The notes under the pieces were generated by a model, which was not told where the DNA came from, searched no databases, and worked only from the letters and a program-made list of their open reading frames with translations. Position numbers and translations under genes: made by a program. This document shows positions 24,012 to 31,822 of a stretch of 40,553 nucleotides of DNA, piece after piece (position 1 is the first letter of the stretch; the number at the start of each line of letters is the position of its first letter). This DNA is from a virus: the IMG/VR virus record IMGVR_UViG_3300032236_000604, positions 1 through 40,553 of that record; one strand, written 5' to 3'.

Positions 24012-26074
24012 CGCCGACCATCCGGGCGAATGTCAATTCGCGGTGCGCCTAACTGCCAAGCAGTATTAACTTGGTTCGACCCCACTTTAAATATTAACTG
24101 CCGACCCCGTACGCGGGTGTATACGATCCCAGTGAACTCTTCAGTAATGTTGTAGGCGGCTACTTTATTAACATAGTCAACACCCGGATCTCCAGCACCT
24201 GAGCCTGAGTTAGCCATAGGGTACAGGGACATAGTTACTTGTGGGACCGCCCCTGTGTCCGAGTTAGTTGAGTTATCAAACGTCAAGTCAGGCAGCACGC
24301 GCCAAACGTAACCAAAATTGTGCCCGTCACCAATGTCAAACTCAGACGATGAGATGTAAGCGTCTATGGCGGCAGGTGTTCCCGTCGTGTTGTCGTTTAG
24401 ACCGTACTCGTGGTTGACGATGTTTTGGGAATAAGTAGCTGCTTGGGGGTAAGGCCGTAATCCAGAATCGTTCCAAGCAGTACGCGCCATAGTGCCGTAA
24501 TACCAAACCTTCTCAAGATAGTTATATATGATATACCTATCAATCGTCGTGCTATTAGCCGAACAATAGAACCACCAAACCTCATTAAACCCTTCGCTAG
24601 TACCGGCAAATACTTGTTGACTTTGGTCCAAATTGAGGTTGCTAAATACATACCGGCGCAAGTCACAGCTAAGGGTCTGCACCCGGCCATCGTACATGTA
24701 GAACTTATCTACACCCATCCAGTAAACGACCCCAGAAGCAATGATCGCTGAGTTTTGGCTGAGGATAGATATGTTGTCGCCTAGTAGCTGACTACCCCAA
24801 ACTACCGGAGTTCCAAGGTATTGGAAGGAATACACCGTGGAATCAGTAAACACCACGATCTCTTGGCGGGTCTGTACAGCGGTAATGATTTGAGACCCAT
24901 GAGATAACTGCACACTTCCCGCTTGGTTTGTGGCGTCAGGCGTCCATTCCAGTACGTTATTTTGGTCTGACCATCGCACCAGCATTGGGTTCTGCACAGC
25001 CGACCCGTAATCGTTACAACCGAACGCGAACACAAATCGACTTGTGTCAGATACAAACAAATAGTTTTGAACGGTTGGGACGTCCACCAACAGCGAAATA
25101 TATACGCCCGAGCCTGTAGTTGTAGTGGTTACTGTTGCCCCGCCAGTAGTAAGCAAGTTGGCAGTAAGCCCGTTAACGTTAAACAAATAATAGGTAGTCG
25201 CCGCAGTTATCCCAGTCGGCAAAGAACCAGTCGCAGCAAATTGGACAGCAGTGCCTTCTGAGAGAACACTACTCAACGTAACTACCGTAGGGGAAGCGGC
25301 TGTAAAAGTGACCGTTCCGCCTAGTGTGTTTAATTGCGCACCGCGCGTGGTAATGCCGTTATTTGCTTGCCAGTAATAGATAGCCCCACCGCGTGGGCCG
25401 TACACCAAATCTTGGCCAAAATTATTTTGGCTCCAAATCCGAAGAGACGAAGTACTGCTACTGCCGTTACCCCAACTACCAGAAGACCAAGGCCCTGCGC
25501 CCCATCCGTTTAGTGGTTGTTGATATGCAGACCCAACTGCAAGTTGATATGCAGCCGAAACAGCGGAACCCCCAGTCGCGCCAGCAGCAACAACAGAAGA
25601 AGTTGTGATGGTGTAAGAGTTTGAATCTACTACCGTTATTTTGTACTCAGCGTTTAGGACTGAAGCATATGTGCCTGTGGTCCCGCTAAATGTAACGTAA
25701 TCACCTGTGGAAGCACCATGAGACGCGGCTGTAACCGTGACCGTTGTAGTGCCGTTCCCTGTAAATGGGTTAGTGCCAAGGGTAACAGTGGCCCTAATAG
25801 GAGTGATGTCGTAGTACGCCCCGCCGTTCTCAATGTAAAACTTTGTATTTGTACCCAACGCTAGTAAGTTAAGGTTACTAAGCGTCGTCCAGTTCCACAT
25901 TGATCGGCAGACACCAATATACGTATTATTAGAAATACGCTGCCAACCACCTATAACTTCAGGGTTGCCCTGACGGAACCTAATTTTGTCGCACTCGTAC
26001 CAACCCCCTTCAGTTGTGTACCGCGTATTTTCCCGGTTGACTCCGGGCTTGAACAAAATTTTGGTTAACGGCAT
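24008..26074 (-). CDS. Tail hub/DNA stabilisation protein, P22 gp10-like
   Basis: A 688-residue protein. The start, PLTKILFKPGVNRENTRYTTEGGWYECDKIRFRQ, and repeated beta-propeller-like strands (VFAFGCNDYG, VVWGSQLLG, GVVYWMGVDKFYMYDGR) resemble the tail nozzle or packaged-DNA stabilisation proteins of podoviruses (P22 gp10, T7 gp12 functional class). An inserted module at about 105-165, with A-S-H-G-A-S-T-G-D-Y-V-T-F-S-G and later Y-K-I-T-V-V-D, looks like the FCCH-type beta domain also seen in the gene at 35736. It would form part of the tail tube or nozzle. A family match is inferred from pattern and context. Confidence 0.65.
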   Translation of the reverse strand: MPLTKILFKPGVNRENTRYTTEGGWYECDKIRFRQGNPEVIGGWQRISNNTYIGVCRSMWNWTTLSNLNLLALGTNTKFYIENGGAYYDITPIRATVTLGTNPFTGNGTTTVTVTAASHGASTGDYVTFSGTTGTYASVLNAEYKITVVDSNSYTITTSSVVAAGATGGSAVSAAYQLAVGSAYQQPLNGWGAGPWSSGSWGNGSSSTSSLRIWSQNNFGQDLVYGPRGGAIYYWQANNGITTRGAQLNTLGGTVTFTAASPTVVTLSSVLSEGTAVQFAATGSLPTGITAATTYYLFNVNGLTANLLTTGGATVTTTTTGSGVYISLLVDVPTVQNYLFVSDTSRFVFAFGCNDYGSAVQNPMLVRWSDQNNVLEWTPDATNQAGSVQLSHGSQIITAVQTRQEIVVFTDSTVYSFQYLGTPVVWGSQLLGDNISILSQNSAIIASGVVYWMGVDKFYMYDGRVQTLSCDLRRYVFSNLNLDQSQQVFAGTSEGFNEVWWFYCSANSTTIDRYIIYNYLEKVWYYGTMARTAWNDSGLRPYPQAATYSQNIVNHEYGLNDNTTGTPAAIDAYISSSEFDIGDGHNFGYVWRVLPDLTFDNSTNSDTGAVPQVTMSLYPMANSGSGAGDPGVDYVNKVAAYNITEEFTGIVYTRVRGRQLIFKVGSNQVNTAWQLGAPRIDIRPDGRR

Positions 26075-26511
26075 TATTTGCTCGCCACACCTTTGGACTT
26101 TTCAAAGCTGCGCATACCACCAAAACCCAAAAGCCCAGACAAAAGCACCATGAGTTGGTCGGTTTGCAGGTCAGGTGGAGGGGTCAGACCTTTTGGGATT
26201 ATATCCACTCCTTGACCAAAAGCCCAACACCATTGCATCAAGGGGTAGCCAAGAAATTGGTAAGCCAAACCCAGAACCCCAACCCAACCCACAGCAGGAC
26301 GCCAACCAGCGACAAATAAGCTAGTGCTCGCCGCTTCGATCTTATTGACCTCAACCTGAGCCAAGTCGGTAGTCTGATCAATGCGCTTTTCTTCAAGGTC
26401 AAGTTTGCGGTCTTCCAACGCCATTTGAAGGCGTTCCCGATCCGTCGTGACGAGCGAACTCGCAACTTTCCCAACCCCTTCAATAATTGATCCGATACCG
26501 ATAAGATCCAT
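26074..26511 (-). CDS. Holin of the 3TM type
   Basis: A 145-residue membrane protein. ATG at 26511 is chosen because it overlaps the endolysin stop (TAATG); a start further upstream at 26544 is less likely. A short N-terminal hydrophobic region and a charged helix (ERLQMALEDRKLDLEEKRI) are followed by two strong membrane segments, GWRPAVGWVGVLGLAYQFLGYPLM and VLLSGLLGFGGMRSF. The W-R-P-x-x-G-W-V stretch is characteristic of the 3TM phage holin family (PF11351). It would form holes in the inner membrane for release of the adjacent endolysin. Confidence 0.85.
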   Translation of the reverse strand: MDLIGIGSIIEGVGKVASSLVTTDRERLQMALEDRKLDLEEKRIDQTTDLAQVEVNKIEAASTSLFVAGWRPAVGWVGVLGLAYQFLGYPLMQWCWAFGQGVDIIPKGLTPPPDLQTDQLMVLLSGLLGFGGMRSFEKSKGVASK

Positions 26512-27020
26512 TACTTTAACCCCGCCAGAGTGCGATTGATCCAACCTAATAAGAACTTGGACTGAGATCTGTCCTTGTTGCAGATCTGCGCGTACCGACT
26601 AATCTTGGCTAACGCATAGGCGGGTAAGAACTTATCTGCCGTGCAAATGTTTAACCGTTCGATGGTTTTTGGTCCGACTGCGCCGTCTGGGGCTGTACCG
26701 ACGATGAGCTGGGCGAGTTTGACCGCGACGCTAACTCCCGTGTTAACGCCGAAATTGAATATGGTTTCTGCAATAGTCTGGACTGTAAGATCGTCACCTC
26801 TGATGCGGTCCCAGAAGTTAACTTTATAAAACTCACGAACCAATGGCGTAGCCGACCCAAAGTCTTTGCGATCAATGAACTGCCATCCTGCCCAGTCGGG
26901 GTTTGCGTTTCTTGCGATTCCGGCATACGTTTGCCCTCCCCGGTCGCCCGGTATGTTGGTCAGTTGGAATCCACCTTCATCGTGGATCATCTTTTCAAAA
27001 GCGGGTTCAAAGTTAGCCAC
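26511..27020 (-). CDS. Endolysin, glycoside hydrolase 108 (N-acetylmuramidase)
   Basis: A 169-residue protein with the GH108 N-terminal motif: E15 within H-D-E-G-G-F is the likely catalytic glutamate, followed by PGDRGGQTYAGI, which is diagnostic for the family. Residues 80-169 resemble the linked peptidoglycan-binding type 3 region, with PDGAVGPKTIE. There is no signal peptide, so export needs the holin. The start codon is GTG at 27020, overlapping the end of the small membrane protein gene. It lies directly between that gene and the holin gene, a compact lysis cassette. Confidence 0.9.
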   Translation of the reverse strand: MANFEPAFEKMIHDEGGFQLTNIPGDRGGQTYAGIARNANPDWAGWQFIDRKDFGSATPLVREFYKVNFWDRIRGDDLTVQTIAETIFNFGVNTGVSVAVKLAQLIVGTAPDGAVGPKTIERLNICTADKFLPAYALAKISRYAQICNKDRSQSKFLLGWINRTLAGLK

Positions 27021-27171
27021 GGTCTTTCATCTTGTTGATGAGTTCAAACGCCGACTTTACTTTTTCTTCAAGTACGGCTACGCGCAGGTCGAGTTTGGAC
27101 AGCACAACGATCAAAGTCACAATACCTAGCAACACCGGCCAAGCTTTCAGAAACAGTTCAACTATCTCCAT
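27013..27171 (-). CDS. Small membrane protein of the lysis cassette
   Basis: A 52-residue protein. ATG at 27171 is preferred over an in-frame start at 27201 because it puts the membrane helix at the N terminus. Residues 6-25 (LFLKAWPVLLGIVTLIVVLS) form one membrane segment; the rest is a charged helix (RVAVLEEKVKSAFELINK) suited to a coiled coil. This layout fits a Rz/i-spanin-like protein or a one-helix holin partner. No lipobox o-spanin frame was recognised inside it, so the exact role is open. Overlaps both neighbours. Confidence 0.65.
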   Translation of the reverse strand: MEIVELFLKAWPVLLGIVTLIVVLSKLDLRVAVLEEKVKSAFELINKMKDRG

Positions 27172-27604
27172 CACTGCTCCCGTGCATCTTTGTGTATTCA
27201 TCCCGAAGGAACGTCACTTTCTTTCGCCCGTTGTGTTTCTTGACCCGACCCAAGGCTGGCGGATTGTTTAGGTACTCGGCAGCACGGACTAGAAAATCCG
27301 GGTTGTCCTCAAAGATACCTAACGCTGAGTTACATCGTTTGCACAGCACCCCACGAACATCATCCGAGTCATGGCAGTGATCGACCGCAAACTTGTACTG
27401 CTTGAGTTCGAGGGGCTTATCACAGATTGCGCAATTATACCCCTGAAGTTTCAACAGGAAGTCATAATCTGATGGGGACAACCCAAACCGGTCAAGACGG
27501 TTTACGTCTGACTTGCATTTGCTGCAAAGAAAGTAGTTCTTACGCCCGTGGGCAATAAGGTCTTCCCGGAGGAACTCCCCACGACAAACAGCGCAGAACA
27601 GCAT
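27158..27604 (-). CDS. Recombination endonuclease VII-like protein
   Basis: A 148-residue nuclease. Residues 55-112 match the endonuclease VII family (PF02945): C58-x2-C61, then D75-H76-C-H78, then C88-x2-C91-N-S-A-L-G. Four cysteines bind zinc and the D-H-x-H segment provides the catalytic residues of the HNH-like fold. Residues 4-30 add a second Cys4 zinc ribbon (C4, C7, C27, C30). Such enzymes resolve branched DNA during packaging or act as mobile nucleases. Its position between a terminator and the lysis genes is unusual. The ATG follows the terminator's T run without a Shine-Dalgarno. Confidence 0.88.
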   Translation of the reverse strand: MLFCAVCRGEFLREDLIAHGRKNYFLCSKCKSDVNRLDRFGLSPSDYDFLLKLQGYNCAICDKPLELKQYKFAVDHCHDSDDVRGVLCKRCNSALGIFEDNPDFLVRAAEYLNNPPALGRVKKHNGRKKVTFLRDEYTKMHGSSDGDS

Positions 27605-27605
27605 A

Positions 27606-27632
27606 TAAAAACCCCGGTGGGTTGCACCGGGG
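27606..27632 (-). terminator. Leftward Rho-independent terminator
   Basis: Read leftward, CCCCGGTG (27632-27625) pairs with CACCGGGG (27619-27612) around a 5-base loop, followed by TTTTT (27611-27607). It lies between the acidic-protein gene and endonuclease VII, inside what is otherwise one long late operon. A clean terminator here means that either transcription restarts downstream, or the hairpin attenuates, or antitermination operates. Confidence 0.85.
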
Positions 27633-27639
27633 CCAAACC

Positions 27640-27858
27640 TTAGTCGTCGGTTTGTTCGTCTTCTTCAGCCTCGTCTTCCTCTGCAATCGCGGCGGCGGCA
27701 AGCTCAAACTGAGCTTCCAAGTGCGAAGAGAAGAAAGAGCTGAGCGTGAACTCGCTGATACCGTTCTCAACAGCAACGGCAAACACCACCGAGAACAGGG
27801 CGTTCAGTGCATCAATCGGCTCGGAGCCGTCGATCACTTCGATGATTTGGTCTTTCAT
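27640..27858 (-). CDS. Small acidic protein with possible own promoter and terminator
   Basis: A 72-residue protein. The N-terminal 45 residues are mixed helix and strand (IIEVIDGSEPIDALNALFSVVFAVAVENG). The C-terminal 22 residues are extremely acidic (AAAIAEEDEAEEDEQTDD). It is preceded by a leader hairpin and CGGAG ribosome site and followed by a terminator. Small acidic phage proteins often mimic DNA or inhibit host enzymes, but nothing specific links this one to such a role. It may also be a late protein of unknown use. Confidence 0.65.
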   Translation of the reverse strand: MKDQIIEVIDGSEPIDALNALFSVVFAVAVENGISEFTLSSFFSSHLEAQFELAAAAIAEEDEAEEDEQTDD

Positions 27859-27877
27859 AGCAAACTCCGGGGGTTAA

Positions 27878-27924
27878 CGGGCGGATGCCCGCAAGTATTT
27901 TATGGTTCGTGCAAGACAGGCAAA
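27878..27924 (-). promoter_or_regulatory. Possible leftward promoter and leader hairpin
   Basis: On the leftward strand TAAAAT (27902-27897) could be a -10 box, with TTGCCT or TTTGCC (27923-27918 or 27924-27919) as a weak -35 at 15 or 16 bases. Downstream, CGGGC and GCCCG (27891-27878) form a hairpin, then CGGAG precedes the ATG at 27858. The -10 matches five of six positions; the -35 matches three or four. Confidence 0.4.
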
Positions 27925-28107
27925 TTACTTCTTCAGCCCTTTGAGCGTTTCGGCTAGCCGAGCGCGTTGGCCGAGTTTCCCCGGTTTCTTCGCGGCGGCG
28001 GCTAGCTTCTTCTCTGGGATGGGCTTACCCGGCTTGGCACCGAGTTCAGCGCGAAGAGCGCCTTTGGTCTTGGGATTGAGAGCCTTTTGAATCCACTTCT
28101 CAGCCAT
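27925..28107 (-). CDS. Small basic late protein
   Basis: A 60-residue protein. ATG at 28107 gives MAEKWIQKALNPKTKGALRA, and overlaps the end of the tail fibre gene by 8 bases. It is strongly basic, with a K-P-G-K-P-I-P-x-K-K-L-A-A-A segment. I recall near-identical small proteins in very many phage and prophage genomes, always unnamed. Cytoplasmic or minor virion protein; no catalytic motif. Confidence 0.75.
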   Translation of the reverse strand: MAEKWIQKALNPKTKGALRAELGAKPGKPIPEKKLAAAAKKPGKLGQRARLAETLKGLKK

Positions 28108-30007
28108 TTTTGGCCTCCAGTTGTTGAACACGGGCGGTCAGTTCTTGAATTGCTTTGATAAGGGGGGCGATCAGTTCGTCGTAACCAATCGACAAAACAT
28201 CTTCACCGCCTTTAACTTTGTGATCTTGGAACCCACCAAAGTCGATGCCCTGTGCGTCAAGAACAGCTTTAACTTCTTGAGCAATCAGACCGTGATGGAA
28301 TCGGCTACGCTTTTTACTTCCGTCGTGGGTAAGGTTTTCAACCTTAGAAGATTCCCGCCATGCAGCCATTGCCACTGCGTCTTCAGGGTTGGGCATAGGG
28401 GGCTTATAAGACTCACGCATGTCCCATTTATAATCAACGGGGCGTAGAGCATTGATAAACCCAAGACCAAGCTGCGTGTCACGAACGTCTGCTTTATCTC
28501 GTAAGTCCGAACGGTTTTGCACCGTGCCATAAACATACGTTGTGGTAGTGCTATCACCAATCTGAACTTGATTGTTTCCTGTTACATCAGTATTTGCACC
28601 TACACCGGTTGCGTTGGAATAAGTTGAAAGACCAGAAAGAGCCGCATAACCAAGACCGGTATTTGACCCATAAGCACCAGCAGATATTCCGGATAGCGCA
28701 ATAGAACCAAGTGCTGTATTCGCTACAGCAGTGGTTGCTGTTAGTAATGCTTGGTTGCCGACTGCAACATTGTTACCGCCCGTAGTTACCGCAGCGCCAG
28801 CAGATCTACCTATAAACGTGTTTTGTGCGCCAGTAGTAGCCCCACTAAACGCATTGAGTCCAAAAACAGCATTAGTAGTTCCGCCACTGCCGGGGCCGGT
28901 ACCAAGTGTCAAACCATTAACAGTAGTGTTCCCACTAATAACTGGAGTGGTAATCGTAGGACTTGTCGCAAGAACTACGTTCCCAGAACCCGTACCAGTA
29001 ATTGCACCGCCAAGAGTAAGGCTTCCTGAGGTTGTTACCGTTCCGGTAAGGGTTAACCCGCTGACTGATCCAGTGCCGCTTACCGAAGTGACAGTCCCCG
29101 AACCACCACCAGTAGCAGTCAGCGTACCGCTGGAAAAGTTAAGGCCTGAACCAACAACTACGTTACTGAACCCGCCGGACGAATTACCGTACAGAATGGA
29201 AGAGCCAGATGTGGCGGGGGCATAGTCTGTCCCCGAGACTGCGCTGAGAAGCGTACCGCCGCTTCCTTTAACAAGTCCAGTTACCGTCGTCTGAAGCGTG
29301 AGGATCGGTGTCGCACCGCCTGACGATGACCCAGAGAAGCCGTTCGATGAAGCAATCGAGATCGTAGAAACACCACTACTCCCGGCAGAGTAGTTAGGAA
29401 TGTTCAGGGTCGTACCCACAAGAGTCGCAGCCCCACCCGTCCCCGTAGTAGTTAGAGTGATGGTTCCCTGTTTGCCGTTGAACGTGTTCCAGTCGGTCGA
29501 AGTGAGATACCCGTTAGCTGACGTGGTTGCCGCAGGCATACTAATAACCGGGGTCGTTCCTCCGGTTGACGATACAGGAGCGGTAGCAGTTACCGACGTT
29601 ACCCCAGAGGATGCGGTAGTCGAGACCTTAACAAAGTCAGATCCGTTCCATGCAGCTACACATTTTTCCCCAGCAACAATAGTAATGCCAGATGTAGGGC
29701 CGACTCCGCGCAGCACGATAGACTGTGTACTGCTTGCGTTGATGACAACGTATGCCTTGCTTTGAGCCGGAGCCGTGATGTACCTAGTTACCGTTCCTGT
29801 CGCGTTCCAAAGAAGAATGGCTTCACGCGCTTGGTTGGCAGCTTCTTGTGTACTTGTTAGGGTTACGTCAGCGTCGGTTGAAAGCGTTGTAGTCCCCGCT
29901 ATCGCCGAATCAAGTAACGATGTTATCGAGTTGTTAACCGTATCACCCCACGTTCCGGTCAAAGATCCAGTTGTGGGGAGCGCTAAACCAAGAAGTGGAG
30001 TTGACAT
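28100..30007 (-). CDS. Tail fibre with C-terminal S74 intramolecular chaperone
   Basis: A 635-residue tail fibre or spike protein. The N-terminal 130 residues (MSTPLLGLALPTTGSLTGTWGDTVN) look like a virion-attachment domain. The central 200-480 is Gly/Ser/Thr-rich repeats, including YadA-like head motifs (TFIGRSAGAAVTTGGNNVAVGNQ and similar), a sign of a trimeric beta-helix. Residues 500-635 are a peptidase S74 chaperone: S500-D-L-R-D-K505 shows the Ser-Lys spacing of the catalytic dyad, then G-L-I-A-Q-E-V and S-I-G-Y-D-E-L-I-A-P-L, ending in a coiled coil. The chaperone trimerises the fibre and then cuts itself off. Probable host-recognition protein. Confidence 0.9.
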   Translation of the reverse strand: MSTPLLGLALPTTGSLTGTWGDTVNNSITSLLDSAIAGTTTLSTDADVTLTSTQEAANQAREAILLWNATGTVTRYITAPAQSKAYVVINASSTQSIVLRGVGPTSGITIVAGEKCVAAWNGSDFVKVSTTASSGVTSVTATAPVSSTGGTTPVISMPAATTSANGYLTSTDWNTFNGKQGTITLTTTGTGGAATLVGTTLNIPNYSAGSSGVSTISIASSNGFSGSSSGGATPILTLQTTVTGLVKGSGGTLLSAVSGTDYAPATSGSSILYGNSSGGFSNVVVGSGLNFSSGTLTATGGGSGTVTSVSGTGSVSGLTLTGTVTTSGSLTLGGAITGTGSGNVVLATSPTITTPVISGNTTVNGLTLGTGPGSGGTTNAVFGLNAFSGATTGAQNTFIGRSAGAAVTTGGNNVAVGNQALLTATTAVANTALGSIALSGISAGAYGSNTGLGYAALSGLSTYSNATGVGANTDVTGNNQVQIGDSTTTTYVYGTVQNRSDLRDKADVRDTQLGLGFINALRPVDYKWDMRESYKPPMPNPEDAVAMAAWRESSKVENLTHDGSKKRSRFHHGLIAQEVKAVLDAQGIDFGGFQDHKVKGGEDVLSIGYDELIAPLIKAIQELTARVQQLEAKNG

Positions 30008-30016
30008 GAATATTCC

Positions 30017-31678
30017 TTACGCGGCGATTTGTGTCCAATACGGATTCTGGCTATCGTCAACCTGAACCCATCCGGGTGTTTGTGGATTTGAAATCTGTGT
30101 CCAACCCGAAGATTGACTATTGTCGATTGCAGTCCATGTTGGTGTTTGGGGGTTGCTAATTACTACCCAATTTGGATCCTGCGGGGTTGGAACCGGAACC
30201 CAATTGTTATACGGAAGGGTGACTTGGCCGACAGACCCAACGCCTTGGACACCGTTGACTAATAATACAACAGGTTGCGGTACAACAACATTACCAATTT
30301 GTCCGGTGCCTTGCACACCGGTAACGGCAACACCAAGCTGAGTTGTTACTGATCCAATCGACCCAGTAGCAGATACTCCATCGACATATACAACAATAGA
30401 CCGGAATACGTCGCCAATCTGACCGACGCCTTGAACACCGGTAACTGCAACTGTAATCGGTGCAACGACTTGACCAATAGCACCGGTACCCTGTACCCCA
30501 GTAACAGAAGCGATAACTCCAGAAACCGCTGTTACAGTACCTACTTGTCCAGTACCGGAAACCCCAGTAACTGTGTACGAAGACGGAATCGCTGCCGTTA
30601 CTTGACCGACCGCGCCCGTACCGAAAACACCACTAACAGCAAATGGTGTTACTACACTAACCTGACCAACAGCGCCGTTACCCTGAACGCCAGTAGCAGT
30701 TAGCCCAGAAACATAAAATGCAGTGTTCTGGAATGCGCCAGCGTCAAACGCTCCGTCCGTACCTACTAGTGCAGCAAACCCAACTTGGCCTGTAGCTGAT
30801 ACGCCCGTGAGCGTGACCGAGACTGATACACCAGCACTAGCAGACCCAACTTGGCCCGTGCCTTCAACACCGGTAATAACAAACGATGTTGCTACAACCG
30901 CCTGACCGACCGTACCAGTACCAGCAACTCCGGTAACTGTGTAAGATGAGGGGATGACTGCGGCTATCTGGCCGACTTGACCAGTACCTTGGACTCCAGC
31001 AAGAGTTAGACCCGCGACATAAAACGCGGTGTTTTGGAATGCGCCAGAATCAAACGCACCATCGGTACCGATTAAAGCAACGGTTCCAACTTGGCCTGTA
31101 CCTGATACCCCAGTTACAGAAACACCAACTGAAGCGCTAGCTTGTACTGATCCAACAGCACCGGCACCTTCAACCCCAGTAACAGTAACGCTACTCGGAG
31201 AAGCAAAGGTTATTTGACCTATTGCCCCAGTACCGGCAACGCCAGTAACTGTGTAAGACAGCGGAATTACTGTGGTTGTCTGGCCGACTGAGCCAGTACC
31301 GGCGACGCCCGTGACTACAAACGCGGTCGAGACAACGGTCTGACCTATAGAGCCAGTACCTTGGACCCCGGTAACTTGAACACCAAGCTGGGTTGTTGGT
31401 GTTCCTATCGCTCCTGTACCGGCAACGCCGGTAACTGAGAATACCTGATTAAAGGTAACTGTTACAGTGCCGACAGCACCAGTACCTTGGACCCCGGTAG
31501 CGGTTAAACCCGCAACATAGAACGCGGTTGGGTCGAAACCAATACCATCAAACGCGCCGTTTGTATCGACCGCTTGAACTGTTCCTACAGCACCGGTGCC
31601 CTGAACCCCGGTAACTACTGCGCCAGCTTGTACCTCAAAAGCGTTGGGGTCAAACGCTAGGCTGAACGCAGCCGCCAT
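30017..31678 (-). CDS. Repeat-built tail protein, twenty VTGVxGTG units
   Basis: A 553-residue protein. From residue 22 to about 490 it holds twenty copies of a unit of about 20 to 22 residues with consensus VTGVQGTGAVGQ plus a variable beta strand. Three inserts of the form G-T-D-G-A-F-D-x-x-x-F-Q-N-T-A-F-Y-V-A-G-L extend some units. Residues 493-553 switch to five 11-residue units W-x-x-I-x-N-x-Q-x-P-x. The composition suggests a beta-solenoid or fibrous appendage. I know of no named family. It lies between the tail fibre and the assembly chaperone genes, so an adhesin or fibre part is likely. Confidence 0.75.
   Translation of the reverse strand: MAAAFSLAFDPNAFEVQAGAVVTGVQGTGAVGTVQAVDTNGAFDGIGFDPTAFYVAGLTATGVQGTGAVGTVTVTFNQVFSVTGVAGTGAIGTPTTQLGVQVTGVQGTGSIGQTVVSTAFVVTGVAGTGSVGQTTTVIPLSYTVTGVAGTGAIGQITFASPSSVTVTGVEGAGAVGSVQASASVGVSVTGVSGTGQVGTVALIGTDGAFDSGAFQNTAFYVAGLTLAGVQGTGQVGQIAAVIPSSYTVTGVAGTGTVGQAVVATSFVITGVEGTGQVGSASAGVSVSVTLTGVSATGQVGFAALVGTDGAFDAGAFQNTAFYVSGLTATGVQGNGAVGQVSVVTPFAVSGVFGTGAVGQVTAAIPSSYTVTGVSGTGQVGTVTAVSGVIASVTGVQGTGAIGQVVAPITVAVTGVQGVGQIGDVFRSIVVYVDGVSATGSIGSVTTQLGVAVTGVQGTGQIGNVVVPQPVVLLVNGVQGVGSVGQVTLPYNNWVPVPTPQDPNWVVISNPQTPTWTAIDNSQSSGWTQISNPQTPGWVQVDDSQNPYWTQIAA
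30216..31615 (-). repeat. Array of twenty degenerate coding repeats
   Basis: About 20 tandem units of 60 to 66 bases, each encoding V-T-G-V-x-G-T-G-x-V-G, lie inside the gene at 30017-31678. Units vary at the DNA level but keep Gly and Thr positions. The 11-residue tryptophan repeats at 30017-30202 are a second, unrelated array in the same gene. Confidence 0.85.
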
Positions 31679-31681
31679 GAC

Positions 31682-31822
31682 TTACCCCAGCGTGAACAGT
31701 TTCGCGCCTACACCGCTTACTTCAATGACACAAGGAATTACAGGTACCCATTTCTGGGCTTCGTCATCCCAGACGTACTCATACTTGTCGTCAGGCTTTT
31801 CGGGTTTTTGATTTTCCATCAT
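31682..31822 (-). CDS. Tiny late protein next to the chaperone gene
   Basis: A 46-residue protein (or 45 from the second ATG at 31819) beginning MMENQKPEKPDDKYEYVWDDEAQKW. It overlaps the stop of the tail-assembly chaperone gene and ends 3 bases before the repeat protein. The W-D-D-E-A-Q-K-W-V-P-V segment resembles short phage tail-associated proteins (recalled). The tight packing supports it as a real gene. Function unknown. Confidence 0.55.
   Translation of the reverse strand: MMENQKPEKPDDKYEYVWDDEAQKWVPVIPCVIEVSGVGAKLFTLG

Noticed and set aside
28731-29225. A rightward frame rich in Pro and Val over the tail fibre gene.
   Set aside because: It mirrors the Gly/Thr/Ser codons of the fibre repeats on the opposite strand, a common artefact in repetitive genes.
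30120-31217. Several rightward open frames over the VTGV repeat gene.
   Set aside because: They reflect the repeat period read backwards; none has a start signal in a rightward operon.
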